From Desulfobacteraceae bacterium Eth-SRB2 (GTDB lineage Bacteria > Desulfobacterota > Desulfobacteria > Desulfobacterales > UBA11574), in assembly GCA_004193595.1 (NCBI GenBank), contig RPGQ01000037.1, forward strand, positions 178,827 to 242,826: 64,000 bases of DNA, read 5' to 3'. The stretch's first letter is position 1, and each line of letters opens with the position of its first letter. Under the pieces are notes generated by a model, which was given only the letters and a program-made list of their open reading frames with translations, was not told where the DNA came from and made no database searches. Below, piece by piece: positions 55,777 through 64,000 of this stretch. Position numbers and translations under genes: made by a program.

Positions 55777-55882
55777 ACCCGGATAAACCGGCCTCCTGCT
55801 CGGAGAAAACCAAAAAATATTTGCCACCAAGGCACCAAGTATTTTGTTATTTTTTTCTTAGTGTCTTGGTGCCTTGGCGGCG
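55777..55882. repeat. Decayed hairpin module and GCCACCAAGGCACCAAG inverted repeat after nrdJ
   Basis: ACCCGGATAAACCGGCCTCC resembles the modules after lnt and pabBC. It is followed by GCCACCAAGGCACCAAG (from 55823) complementary to CTTGGTGCCTTGGCGGC (to 55882), a long hairpin between nrdJ and the next gene. Confidence 0.7.
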
Positions 55883-55925
55883 ATAAGACAAAAGTCTCGG
55901 ACTAACGCTTTAAACCCGTACAATC

Positions 55926-56183
55926 ATGCGTATCGATCAAAATCCTCTGTTTAGAAAGGTAATCGTTCCCTGGTATGACTCTGAAGCGGCATGTTATATT
56001 GTAATTTTTTTTATGTTCCTTGTGTTTTTATTTGGTTTTGCAGGTATCTCGGCTTCACGCGAAACCATAGAATATCATGAGGATGTTTGGGTGCCTGTTC
56101 TTCTTATGGTAATGAGCGGTGGTGTCGTCATTTCCACAACAATCCGCCTGATCAAAAGATATTCCCGCCGGTTTTCAAAATAG
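55926..56183 (+). CDS. Small two-helix membrane protein
   Basis: The 85-residue product has two hydrophobic segments (about 20-40, CYIVIFFMFLVFLFGFAGIS; and about 53-74, PVLLMVMSGGVVISTTIRLI) and a basic C-terminus (KRYSRRFSK). It should be an inner-membrane protein. I do not recognise a family. No clear ribosome-binding site precedes the ATG, so confidence in expression is moderate. It is convergent with the CcdA gene 24 bp away. Confidence 0.65.
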   Translation: MRIDQNPLFRKVIVPWYDSEAACYIVIFFMFLVFLFGFAGISASRETIEYHEDVWVPVLLMVMSGGVVISTTIRLIKRYSRRFSK

Positions 56184-56207
56184 ATAACTTCTTCATGACA
56201 ATTCGGG

Positions 56208-56906
56208 TCAGCCGATGAACACATGCAGCTTATTGGTCACAAGCATCAGCCCCACAATAATCAGCAGAATACCCGCGATTGCGTTGACGTATTGTAGGAC
56301 ACGGGAAGCCTTTTTAATAACGATCAAAAGGAGATGGATAAAAGCGGAGATGATAATAAAAGGGAGTGCCAGTCCGGCGGAATAGACGGCAAGAAGCACA
56401 ATCCCTTGCCAGACGGTTTCCTGACTGCCGGCAATGATAAGAATCGATCCCAGTAGAGGGCCTATACAAGGACTCCATCCGGCTCCAAACGCCATACCGA
56501 TAATAACGATTCCTAAAAAATGGAAGGGTTTTTTTTCTATATTAATCCGTTTTTCAACATCCAGACCGGGAATACGGATGATACCGGTTAAATGGACACC
56601 CATAAGCATAATCAAAATACCGCCGATAATTCTTATTAATTCTCGATGGTTGAATATTAAGCTTCCAAGATAGGAGGCCGACGCACCCATCAGGATAAAT
56701 ATCAGGGAGAACCCGGAAACAAATAAAACGGTTGAAAGAAAGACTTTTTTTCTTATTTCCGAATTACGGTTTTCAGTCAATTCTTCCAGGGAAAAACCGG
56801 TAATAAAAGTAAAGTATGCAGGTATGAGCGGCAGCACACACGGTGATAAGAAAGAGAGAATCCCTGCGGTAAAGGCTGCAGGAAATGATACGGCTTGGGT
56901 AAACAT
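56208..56906 (-). CDS. CcdA/DsbD-like thiol-electron transmembrane transporter
   Basis: The 232-residue protein has about six membrane segments. The N-terminal GILSFLSPCVLPLIPAYFTF and the central FGAGWSPCIGPLLGSILI each carry one of the cysteines of this family, which pass reducing power across the membrane for cytochrome c maturation or thiol exchange. Length fits CcdA. It is the last gene of a minus-strand cluster after the MoaD-like gene (12 bp gap) and AOR gene; a link to AOR function is only positional. Confidence 0.9.
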   Translation of the reverse strand: MFTQAVSFPAAFTAGILSFLSPCVLPLIPAYFTFITGFSLEELTENRNSEIRKKVFLSTVLFVSGFSLIFILMGASASYLGSLIFNHRELIRIIGGILIMLMGVHLTGIIRIPGLDVEKRINIEKKPFHFLGIVIIGMAFGAGWSPCIGPLLGSILIIAGSQETVWQGIVLLAVYSAGLALPFIIISAFIHLLLIVIKKASRVLQYVNAIAGILLIIVGLMLVTNKLHVFIG

Positions 56907-56918
56907 GTTTTTACTGGG

Positions 56919-57116
56919 TTATCCTCCTGCAATCATGGGTATCAAAAACACTTCTGAATTATCGGGAATCAGGGTTTTTTCAAAATAAGGCATAGAAATG
57001 TGTTTATCATTGATGCGTACCACCGCATAAAGATGGGATTTGTTAAAATTATTAAGAAGATCTTTAATTGTCATTCCCTGGTACCAGGAATGCTTTTCCC
57101 CATTTACCTTGATCAT
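56919..57116 (-). CDS. MoaD/ThiS-like sulfur-carrier protein
   Basis: The 65-residue protein ends in MIAGG, the Gly-Gly terminus that is adenylated and thiocarboxylated in MoaD/ThiS proteins. The preceding beta-grasp pattern (MIKVNGEKHSWYQGMTIKDL; VVRINDKHISMPYFEKTLIP; SEVFLIPM) is typical. It overlaps the AOR gene by 4 bp (ATGA). Such genes beside AOR are thought to supply sulfur for the tungstopterin cofactor. Confidence 0.88.
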   Translation of the reverse strand: MIKVNGEKHSWYQGMTIKDLLNNFNKSHLYAVVRINDKHISMPYFEKTLIPDNSEVFLIPMIAGG

Positions 57117-59254
57117 GTTTCAACACCGTGGGCTCTGAGCAATTCCAGAACCTCAGGAAAATCAATACCCAGCCGCTTCACGGTTTCCTTCGTCGGGATT
57201 CCGTTGTTGGTCCATCCCCGGCGTTTATATACCGCATCTTTTAGTTTTTCATAAAGCTTTTCGCGAAACTCACGCAACAGCACTATTTTTTCTTCCGTAG
57301 TCTTTCCGGTGATATCGACGTTATGTTTTTCAACCAGCTGTTTGTCGTAACGCTCGGTCCGGGATTCGTACTCAACGGTTTTTACCGGCCCCACCGCACG
57401 ATAGGGAATATTATCATGCTCCCGTTGCCCAAAACCCATTTTAAGGTTAAAAATACGTTGGAAATTGTAAACCGCCTCACTCATTCGGATAAGGCCGTCA
57501 GCGGTTGTCTGCCTCCCGGTAACCGCCGTGTAATAATCTGCATACCACTCGACGTGTTTCATAACCTTTGCGGGCTCCAGGGTGTCCTTATTATCCTCGG
57601 GTACAACGTCATTCCAAGGGAGTTTGCACAGTCCGCATAAACCAAACCATGTTCGGAACATGGGGAACCAGTGCAACGCCTCTGCTTTCTTCTCAAAGGT
57701 AGGCATAAAATTATGCACCATATCAAGAAAGATCAACCATGCCTCGTCATGCTGAGGGCCTTTAAGCGCAAGACCGTACCCCCCTTGCTGGGCAAGTGAT
57801 TCTTTGGTCATATACTCGGAGAACTCCAGGCCCTTTGCCTCCATACCGATATCCTGCATAAGATCGGGGTCGGCGCCATAATCTCTGGAAAAAATAACTT
57901 TCATTTGGCGAACCCCCCTGCCTATAATTTGTCCAAAACCCTCTCCTCGGGCCATTTGATGAACAACCTCTAGTGCGGCCGACCGATTGCCGAATAAAAG
58001 GTTCATTCCGTGGGTATGGCTTTCGTTTATCAGGCCCATCTCAAAGCATTCCATGGCAAAAGCCGTGGAGGTCCCTACTGAAATGGTATCAAGGCCATAG
58101 GTGTCACAGTAAAAATTCATTTCAATAATCGTATGCGGGTCAAAAATACCCAGGTTTGAGCCACAGCCGGCTATGGTTTCATATTCGGGACCGTCTACAA
58201 AAACTTTGAGCCCTTTGTATGGACCCGTGAGAGGAACAAAGTCTTTGACACCATGGGAGCAGGCAAGTGTGCATCCCATCCAGCATCCATCATAGCCCGG
58301 ATCAAATATGCGTCTGAAAACCTCCTGGCCGATATTGTCTGCCTCTGAATGCTGTCCGTACTGGAAATTATGGGTGGGCAGCAAATCAAAGTCATTCATA
58401 ATCGGAACCAGGTGGGTGGTTCCGATTTGTGCCATTTGGTTTTGTTTGGGATCGAGTTCGACAACTTCCCTGGAGTGCTTTCTCCCAACATCTTTTAATG
58501 TATTCGCATCTGCGGGATTGTTTGTTTTGGTTGTGACCGTGTTCCAGCGGGCCACAATGGCTTTGATACCCTTATCAGCAAAGACACCGCCGATACCCCC
58601 GCGTCCTGCCTGCTTATATCTGGCGCGCTTGCGTTTTAGATCATACCAGGTAAAGTTCAGGCATCCCATCCGTGTGTTTTTAGCCCCCGGGCCTGTGGAA
58701 ACTACAGAAATATTACGCGGTTTCCCTTTGGCAAAATGTTCTGTTAATGTTGCAGAAAGAGTATAGGAATCATCCGGCAGTCCCGACGCCTTAAAGATCT
58801 GAACCTTCTCATCAATACCATCAATAAAAATTACAACATCTTTTAATGATTTTCCGGTAACTTCCAGTGCGTCAAATCCGGAAAACTTAAGATAGGGACC
58901 AAAATAACCCCCGACATTAGAGTCAATTACAGATCCTGTTAACGGAGAAATGGTGGTAACGATACTTTTGCCGGAACCGGGATATACGGGAGTTCCTCCC
59001 ATAGGGCCGGACGCGATACATATTGCGTTTTCAGGATCGTTCCATTTTGTTGTGTTGTTGACGGCATTCCATAGAAGCCAGAGATCAAAACCTTTGCCGC
59101 CGATAAAGACGTTTTTCATTTTTTCCGTAACCGGCTTAACGGAAATGACAAAATCAGAAATGTCTATACAAAGGGTCTGGTTTGCATAACCCTTTTCAAT
59201 AACCGGCCGGTCATAATTAAATGTATTGAGCGGTTCCATTTTATATTCTTTCAT
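57113..59254 (-). CDS. aor: Tungsten-containing aldehyde:ferredoxin oxidoreductase
   Basis: The 713-residue enzyme oxidises aldehydes to acids, or the reverse, with ferredoxin. It has the N-terminal AOR fold (FIGGKGFDLWLLWNAV; GSGKSIVTTISPLTGS; GGYFGPYLKFSGFDAL), the QAGRGGIGGVFADKGIKAI motif, and iron-sulfur ligands Cys324, Cys328 and Cys332 (GCWMGCTLACSHG), with a fourth in WFGLCGLCKLPWND. The first spacing is C-x3-C-x3-C, one residue longer than the C-x2-C-x3-C of Pyrococcus AOR. The length exceeds the usual 600-620 residues. Tungsten should come from the importer at 38873-41694. The substrate could be an aromatic or aliphatic aldehyde. Confidence 0.93.
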   Translation of the reverse strand: MKEYKMEPLNTFNYDRPVIEKGYANQTLCIDISDFVISVKPVTEKMKNVFIGGKGFDLWLLWNAVNNTTKWNDPENAICIASGPMGGTPVYPGSGKSIVTTISPLTGSVIDSNVGGYFGPYLKFSGFDALEVTGKSLKDVVIFIDGIDEKVQIFKASGLPDDSYTLSATLTEHFAKGKPRNISVVSTGPGAKNTRMGCLNFTWYDLKRKRARYKQAGRGGIGGVFADKGIKAIVARWNTVTTKTNNPADANTLKDVGRKHSREVVELDPKQNQMAQIGTTHLVPIMNDFDLLPTHNFQYGQHSEADNIGQEVFRRIFDPGYDGCWMGCTLACSHGVKDFVPLTGPYKGLKVFVDGPEYETIAGCGSNLGIFDPHTIIEMNFYCDTYGLDTISVGTSTAFAMECFEMGLINESHTHGMNLLFGNRSAALEVVHQMARGEGFGQIIGRGVRQMKVIFSRDYGADPDLMQDIGMEAKGLEFSEYMTKESLAQQGGYGLALKGPQHDEAWLIFLDMVHNFMPTFEKKAEALHWFPMFRTWFGLCGLCKLPWNDVVPEDNKDTLEPAKVMKHVEWYADYYTAVTGRQTTADGLIRMSEAVYNFQRIFNLKMGFGQREHDNIPYRAVGPVKTVEYESRTERYDKQLVEKHNVDITGKTTEEKIVLLREFREKLYEKLKDAVYKRRGWTNNGIPTKETVKRLGIDFPEVLELLRAHGVET

Positions 59255-59281
59255 TATCTCAGCCCTTTATATTTTTCTAAT

Positions 59282-60127
59282 CTATTGATCATTTGAAAAA
59301 TTTTTAATCATAATTTCACCCAGCTCTTTGGATCGTTTTGTGGCTACCTCTACGGCATTAATGAGGGTGGTTCGAAGACCGCCTTTTTCCAGAGTATGAA
59401 TGCCGGCGATAGCTGTTCCACCGGGAGAGGTAACCATGTCCTTTAACCTACCGGGATGTTCTTTTGTCTCAAGTAATAATTTTGCAGCGCCCAAAACCGT
59501 TTGAGATGAAAGGAAAAGAGCATCTTCCCTTGATAAACCCACCTTTACTCCGGCATCAGACAGGGCATCGACAATTAAAAAGATATAGGCAGGCCCGCTG
59601 CCGCTTAAGCCGGTGATTGCATCCATAAGAATATTTTCTTTAAGAAAAATGCTTTTTCCCATGGAATTGAAAATAGCCAGAGACAGTTTGATGTCTTCTT
59701 CGGTGGATTCTCCACCGGCCGCGATAACCGAAGCACTTTCCTTAACGAAGGCGGCGATGTTGGGCATCACCCGAATAAGACGCAATTTTTTATTAAGACA
59801 CGATTCTATGGCGGCCAGAGGAACACCGGCGGCAATAGAGATGATAAGCTTGGACATGTCCAGGCAGGACGCTGTTTCCTTCAATACTGACGCAATGATC
59901 TGAGGTTTGACCGCATAGATAATAATTTCAGAAGCTTTTACCGCTTTGATGTTATCTGCTGTGGTATTGACGCCGTATTTTTCTTGGATGGATTTCAGCT
60001 TATTTTCACGAATATCCGTGCAAATGATATTTTTAGGATCGGACGATTCCGAAGAAATGAGCCCGCTTAAAAGAGCTTCCCCCATATTTCCTGTTCCGAT
60101 GATGCTGATTTTTTTGTTTTTTAACAT
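59282..60127 (-). CDS. proC: Pyrroline-5-carboxylate reductase
   Basis: The 281-residue enzyme makes proline from pyrroline-5-carboxylate with NAD(P)H. It opens with ISIIGTGNMGEALLSGLI, a Rossmann GxGxMG loop, and has the family parts VRVMPNIAAFVKESASVIAA, ITGLSGSGPAYIFLIVDALS and MVTSPGGTAIAGIHTLEKGG. It lies 27 bp upstream of AOR in the same direction and may be co-transcribed with it. Promoter should be in the 212-bp divergent gap to 60340. Confidence 0.95.
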   Translation of the reverse strand: MLKNKKISIIGTGNMGEALLSGLISSESSDPKNIICTDIRENKLKSIQEKYGVNTTADNIKAVKASEIIIYAVKPQIIASVLKETASCLDMSKLIISIAAGVPLAAIESCLNKKLRLIRVMPNIAAFVKESASVIAAGGESTEEDIKLSLAIFNSMGKSIFLKENILMDAITGLSGSGPAYIFLIVDALSDAGVKVGLSREDALFLSSQTVLGAAKLLLETKEHPGRLKDMVTSPGGTAIAGIHTLEKGGLRTTLINAVEVATKRSKELGEIMIKNFSNDQ

Positions 60128-60339
60128 GAATTTTATTCCCCCTTAATTTTGTATAATGATTTAATCGGGTTTTTTTGCATATAACTTATCAATAAACTGT
60201 ACTATTATCGTTTGAATGTTTACTATGTCAATGATTTTGCCTGAAATATCTTGACTTATTCTAAATATATCATTAATTTTTAAAGAATAAAATCGATTGA
60301 TTAAGAAATTAACACAAAAAACGAAAGATTATTTTTTAT

Positions 60340-60639
60340 ATGTTTATCATTGGCAATTTATTAAAGGCTATTGCGGTGGTTCTCCACTATGTTCTTCATT
60401 TTTATATGTGGATTGTTATAGCACGGGCAGTACTTTCCTGGGTGAATCCCGACCCTTACAATCCGATCGTTCGTTTTATTCACAATGTTACCGAACCCGT
60501 ACTGTACCGTATCCGTAAAAAATTACCCCTTGATTTTGGCGGTATAGATTTTTCTCCAATTATTGTTATTCTGGGCATTATATTTTTACAAAACTTTGTT
60601 GTAAGCAGCCTTTTTAGAATGTCCGCAAGTTTTATGTAA
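60340..60639 (+). CDS. YggT-family membrane protein
   Basis: The 99-residue product has two membrane segments joined by the family motif LSWVNPDPYNPIVRFIHNVT and EPVLYRIRKKLP. YggT/YlmG proteins are linked to division and thylakoid or membrane organisation and are commonly next to proC, divIVA or sepF. It starts at ATG 60340; ribosome-binding sequence is weak. It lies 23 bp before the DivIVA gene. Confidence 0.9.
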   Translation: MFIIGNLLKAIAVVLHYVLHFYMWIVIARAVLSWVNPDPYNPIVRFIHNVTEPVLYRIRKKLPLDFGGIDFSPIIVILGIIFLQNFVVSSLFRMSASFM

Positions 60640-60662
60640 TCTATAAAGGAAGGTGGCACATC

Positions 60663-61163
60663 ATGACAATTACATCCCTTGATATTCAGCAACAGAAGTT
60701 TAAGACCAGGTTCAGAGGATTCGACGTCCGGGAAGTGGATACATTTCTTGAGCAGATGGCGGATGCCTTCGAATCATTGCAAAGAGAGAACAAAAATTTG
60801 CATGAAGAAATTAAACGGCTTAAAATTGAAAGCCAGGGATACAAAGGGCGTGAAGAGACGTTTAAGCGGGTAATGCTCAATTCTCAGAAAGTGTTAGATC
60901 AGATGAAGCAAAATGCCCGGAAATCAGCCGAATTAGTCATTGCGGATGCCGAAGTGAATGCAGAAAAAATTCTTAGTAGAGCGCAGAACCGGCTTGCTCA
61001 ACTTCATGAAGATATTACAGAACTAAAACGGCAGCGCATGCAGATAGAGGTCCAAATCCGCTCAATTATCGAAAGCCATGCCAAGCTCCTTGAGATAGGG
61101 AAAGAAGATGCCGGGATCCGGGAGGAGGAAGATTCCAAGTTGAAATTGTTCAAGCAATCGTAA
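60663..61163 (+). CDS. DivIVA domain protein
   Basis: The 166-residue protein has the DivIVA N-terminus (LDIQQQKFKTRFRGFDVREV then DTFLEQMADAFESL) followed by a long coiled coil to the C-terminus. DivIVA proteins localise to curved membranes and organise poles or septa in Gram-positive bacteria; in Desulfobacterota the role is less clear. An AAGGAAGG site precedes the ATG. It follows yggT by 23 bp, a common pairing. Confidence 0.9.
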   Translation: MTITSLDIQQQKFKTRFRGFDVREVDTFLEQMADAFESLQRENKNLHEEIKRLKIESQGYKGREETFKRVMLNSQKVLDQMKQNARKSAELVIADAEVNAEKILSRAQNRLAQLHEDITELKRQRMQIEVQIRSIIESHAKLLEIGKEDAGIREEEDSKLKLFKQS

Positions 61164-61237
61164 CCCCTTGGTTTTTTGAAACCGTTAAACAGTGTTACAA
61201 GGTGTTACAAGCGATTTAACTATATTGGGAGCATAAC

Positions 61238-62320
61238 ATGGCAAAAATAGATGCGTTTTTTAAATTGATGAATGAACAGGGTGCTTCAGACCTCCATCTG
61301 GTGGCGGGACAGCCGCCGGCGCTAAGGATACGGGGCGAAATGGAAAGGGTCAAATATAAGATCCTGGATAATGATGAACTGAAAGCCATGCTCTATGAAA
61401 TTGCGCCCGAACATAAGGTAAAGGAGTTTGAGGAAACAGGTGATATTGATTTCGGCTATGACGTACTCGGTATTGCCAGATACCGGTCAAATTTCTTTAT
61501 GCAAAAACATGGGGTGGCGGCGGTTTTCAGACAAATTCCTGAGCAAATAATGACTGCCGAACAGCTGGGTCTTCCTAAGGTGATTTCCAAGCTGGCCTCA
61601 CTCCCAAGGGGGCTGGTTCTGGTGACAGGACCTACAGGAAGCGGTAAATCGACCACCCTGGCCTCAATAGTTGATGTGGCAAACCGAGTCCGTAAGGATC
61701 ATATCATCACCATCGAAGACCCCATTGAATTTGTCCACCAAAGCAAGGGGTGTATTATAAATCACCGTGAGATCGGTCTCCATACCAACTCATTCAGCGC
61801 AGCTTTAAGGGGTGCCCTGCGAGAGGACCCGGACATTATTCTCGTCGGTGAAATGAGAGATCTTGAGACCATATCACTTGCCATAGAAGCCGCATCCACC
61901 GGACATCTTGTTTTTAGCACGCTTCACACATCGAGTGCAGCAAAAACTGTTGATCGTATCATAGAAGTTTTCCCTGCAAATCAACAACCCCAGATTCGTT
62001 CGACGCTGTCTGATGGACTTCGGGCGATTATAGCACAGGTCCTGTTTAAAAGAGTAGATAAAAAGGGGCGTTGCCCCGCCCTGGAAATATTGATTGCAAC
62101 TCCGGCGGTCCGGAATCTTGTCAGGGAAGGGAAAACTCACCAGATTGCCTCAATGATCCAGACCGGCAAGAAATACGGTATGCAACTTTTAGATGATGCC
62201 ATTATGGAGTTGTTAAACAATGGATGGATAGGTGCTGACGAAGCCTATGCCAAGTCAAATGACAAGGGAAAGTTCAGACCTTTTATGAAAAATCCTCCGA
62301 CTGACTTCACCGAAGCATAA
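61238..62320 (+). CDS. pilT: Type IV pilus retraction ATPase
   Basis: The 360-residue ATPase drives pilus depolymerisation and twitching motility. It has the N-terminal QGASDLHLVAGQPPALRIRG, Walker A GPTGSGKSTTLAS, Asp box (EDPIEFVHQSKGCIINHREI), Walker B DIILVGEMRDLETI, His box TLHTSSAAKT and C-terminal AIIAQVLFKRV. A GGGAGC site precedes the ATG. It is followed 20 bp later by a second PilT-like gene. Confidence 0.94.
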   Translation: MAKIDAFFKLMNEQGASDLHLVAGQPPALRIRGEMERVKYKILDNDELKAMLYEIAPEHKVKEFEETGDIDFGYDVLGIARYRSNFFMQKHGVAAVFRQIPEQIMTAEQLGLPKVISKLASLPRGLVLVTGPTGSGKSTTLASIVDVANRVRKDHIITIEDPIEFVHQSKGCIINHREIGLHTNSFSAALRGALREDPDIILVGEMRDLETISLAIEAASTGHLVFSTLHTSSAAKTVDRIIEVFPANQQPQIRSTLSDGLRAIIAQVLFKRVDKKGRCPALEILIATPAVRNLVREGKTHQIASMIQTGKKYGMQLLDDAIMELLNNGWIGADEAYAKSNDKGKFRPFMKNPPTDFTEA

Positions 62321-62340
62321 CAATTTTGTGAGGTTCTATT

Positions 62341-63507
62341 TTGAAAAAACAGGAAATTGATCATGTTCTGGCAAGAATGCTCGATTCACACGATAATGTC
62401 TCCGATCTAAATATCACCGTGGGAAAAGCGTTTCAGGTTGAGACATCGGGAGAGCTTGCCGCAGTCGACATGGAACCCCGTTTTGAGGAGATCACTCCGT
62501 TTCAGGCTGAAATCTTCGCGCTCAACCTTTTAAATCAGAACCGGCGCCTAACCGAGAATCTCCTGCTTGAGGGATCGTGCGATTCATCCTACGAGCTTCC
62601 GGGCAAGGCTCGCTTCAGAGTCAATATATTTTCCCAGCGGAGTAACTACTCCATTGTTTTGAGAAAACTTGCAACCAAAATTCCCACCTGTCAGGAATTG
62701 GGCATTCCTGAATCCTTTCTCAAAATGGCTGATGAAAAAAACGGTTTCATTCTGGTCACCGGAGCCACCGGTACCGGAAAAACAACCTCCCTGGCCGCAG
62801 TGCTTAACGAGATTAATGATCTCAGATCGGTCCACGTGGTGACTCTTGAGGATCCGGTGGAGTATGACCATCCACACAAAATGGCTACTTTCAACCAGCG
62901 AGAGATGGGGGAGGACTTCGATTCATTTGCACATGGCCTCAGAGCAGCTTTGCGCCAGGCGCCCAAAGTAATTCTGGTTGGGGAGATGCGTGACCGGGAA
63001 ACGGTGGAAATCGGCCTGAGTGCGGCCGAGACCGGGCACCTGGTTTTAAGCACTCTCCACACGGTTGATGCCGGACAGACAATGAACCGTATCCTCGGTA
63101 TGTTCCCTGTTGAAGAAGAAAATCAGATTCGTATTCGCCTTGCCGACGCAATCCGCTGGATCGTATGTCAAAGACTTCTTCCCAAGGTGGGGGGAGGGCG
63201 GATAGCGGCCTTTGAAATCATGCACACCAACCTGAGGATCAAGGACTTGATACTGCATGGAGAATCTGATGGAAAAACGTATTACGATGTTATCCATGAC
63301 GGGATAGCTTTCGGTATGACTACTTTTGATGATTATATCATTGGGTTATACGAAAAGGGCCTCATTACCGAGGAGACTGCCGTGGCCTATGCTTCCCGAA
63401 AAGGCATACTGGGCCGCGGGATCGATTCAATCAAGAGCTCACGCGGAGAAGCGACAACGGATATTAAGGATCTTAAAGTGGATCACAGTTACGGCAAGCC
63501 GACTTAG
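62341..63507 (+). CDS. Second PilT/PilU-type ATPase
   Basis: The 388-residue protein begins at TTG 62341. It has the PilT core: Walker A GATGTGKTTSLAAVL, EDPVEYDHPHKMATFNQREM, Walker B KVILVGEMRDRETV, LSTLHTVDAGQT and ADAIRWIVCQRLLPKV. Compared with the preceding gene, it has a divergent N-terminus (SDLNITVGKAFQVETSGELA) and a longer C-terminus, like PilU accessory retraction motors. The tandem arrangement matches pilT-pilU. Confidence 0.9.
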   Translation: MKKQEIDHVLARMLDSHDNVSDLNITVGKAFQVETSGELAAVDMEPRFEEITPFQAEIFALNLLNQNRRLTENLLLEGSCDSSYELPGKARFRVNIFSQRSNYSIVLRKLATKIPTCQELGIPESFLKMADEKNGFILVTGATGTGKTTSLAAVLNEINDLRSVHVVTLEDPVEYDHPHKMATFNQREMGEDFDSFAHGLRAALRQAPKVILVGEMRDRETVEIGLSAAETGHLVLSTLHTVDAGQTMNRILGMFPVEEENQIRIRLADAIRWIVCQRLLPKVGGGRIAAFEIMHTNLRIKDLILHGESDGKTYYDVIHDGIAFGMTTFDDYIIGLYEKGLITEETAVAYASRKGILGRGIDSIKSSRGEATTDIKDLKVDHSYGKPT

Positions 63508-63559
63508 TCGTGAGCAAATTTTGGCCTTTGCCCATGGAACGCCCAAAAAGGAAAAAATT

Positions 63560-64000
63560 ATGGACGTGGTATGCGAAAAATGCCGGGGTAAGTTTCAAAT
63601 TCCGGACAAAAAGCTTCCTAAGGGACAGGTTTTCTCTGTAATTTGTCCCAAATGCACCAACAAAGTTTCCGTAGATACTCGTTTTGACATTCCTTTGTCA
63701 ACCAAAGAGACTTCGGCTCCGTCCGCCGGACCAAAACCCGGATTGAATAAAACCATCATTGAGGAAGTCGATTCCAGCGCTTACGACGCTTCGGAAAAAC
63801 CTTTCGATTTTGTTGAAGAAGGCGTGGAGACCGCTCTTTTGTGTGAACCGGAACCGGCCATCCGGGCCAAAATCATAACGGCCCTGTATAACATGGGATA
63901 TCATACCACGGCCCCCCAGTCCCATAAAGACACTCTAAAGCAGATGCGATTCCATGTCTTTGATATGGTGGTCCTTAACGAGCGGTTCGGCACCAGGGAT
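63560..64000 (+). CDS. MJ0042-type zinc-finger protein with receiver-like region (cut by window edge)
   Basis: The visible 147 residues start with VCEKCRGKFQIPDKKLPKGQ and continue to ICPKC, two Cys pairs typical of the MJ0042 zinc-ribbon. A linker rich in Pro, Ser and Asp (about 45-95) leads to a region TALLCEPEPAIRAKIITALY then MGYHTTAPQS, resembling a degenerate response-regulator receiver domain. The gene is open at 64000. It follows the PilU-like gene by 52 bp, so it may belong to the pilus cluster. AAAAGG precedes the ATG. Confidence 0.82.
   Translation, partial: MDVVCEKCRGKFQIPDKKLPKGQVFSVICPKCTNKVSVDTRFDIPLSTKETSAPSAGPKPGLNKTIIEEVDSSAYDASEKPFDFVEEGVETALLCEPEPAIRAKIITALYNMGYHTTAPQSHKDTLKQMRFHVFDMVVLNERFGTRD

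Noticed and set aside
1-64000. tRNA, rRNA, tmRNA, SRP RNA or CRISPR loci
   Set aside because: I found no matching conserved sequences or repeat-spacer arrays in the non-coding gaps, though a dedicated search could still find a divergent one.

Overview
The window looks like a chromosomal segment of an anaerobic member of the Desulfobacterota (sulfate-reducing or syntrophic relatives of Desulfosarcina or Desulfobacterium). This is inference from gene content: a tungsten aldehyde:ferredoxin oxidoreductase with a tungstate-type ABC importer, a very large 2-hydroxyacyl-CoA dehydratase activase-type protein, a B12-dependent ribonucleotide reductase, a family III CoA-transferase pair next to an aryl/acyl-CoA ligase, and two PilT-type ATPases. 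No rRNA, tRNA or CRISPR array is visible.

Layout. 1-5970: a divergent catabolic locus. A CoA-ligase fragment runs off the left edge; a 1.08 kb AT-rich control region carries three copies of a TGAAT-N3-ATTCA palindrome and possible structured leaders; then an operon encodes two unequal CoA-transferase III subunits and four small proteins of unknown function, one of them cysteine-rich, closed by a strong terminator. 6000-10010: single genes (four-helix-bundle protein, MBL-TPR hydrolase, YkgJ-like cysteine-cluster protein, SagB-type oxidoreductase) and a VapBC-type toxin-antitoxin pair. 10058-17196: a minus-strand U32 peptidase / histidine phosphatase / deacetylase operon and the 1465-residue activase. 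17614-20591: envelope, HD-domain and signalling genes. 20787-28619: housekeeping genes (nth, a ThiI-like enzyme, rlmN, then ffh-rpsP-khpA-rimM-trmD-methyltransferase-rplS-rnhB).

28744-36679: a type I restriction-modification operon (hsdM, DUF1016 nuclease, hsdS, a putative HEPN protein, hsdR) behind a leader with a strong terminator. 36904-42639: TrmO-like, methyltransferase and deacetylase genes, then a four-gene regulator-wtpABC tungstate/molybdate uptake operon. 43157-50867: a small unknown protein, lnt, prfB with its programmed +1 frameshift, an HD hydrolase, and pabA plus a pabB-pabC fusion. 50868-52000: a repeat-rich non-coding stretch with a perfect 60-bp palindrome and a HipB-like regulator whose start codon lies in an inverted duplication. 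52082-64000: an alpha/beta hydrolase, nrdJ with probable tandem NrdR boxes, a CcdA / MoaD-like / AOR cluster, proC, a yggT-divIVA pair, two pilT-type genes, and a zinc-finger protein cut by the right edge.

The tungstate importer and the tungsten AOR form a supply-and-use pair although they lie about 15 kb apart. Intergenic spaces hold several families of dispersed inverted repeats. The least explained parts are the CoA-transferase operon with its small proteins, the restriction operon with two embedded accessory proteins and an attenuator-like leader, and the palindromes around 51.3-52.0 kb.
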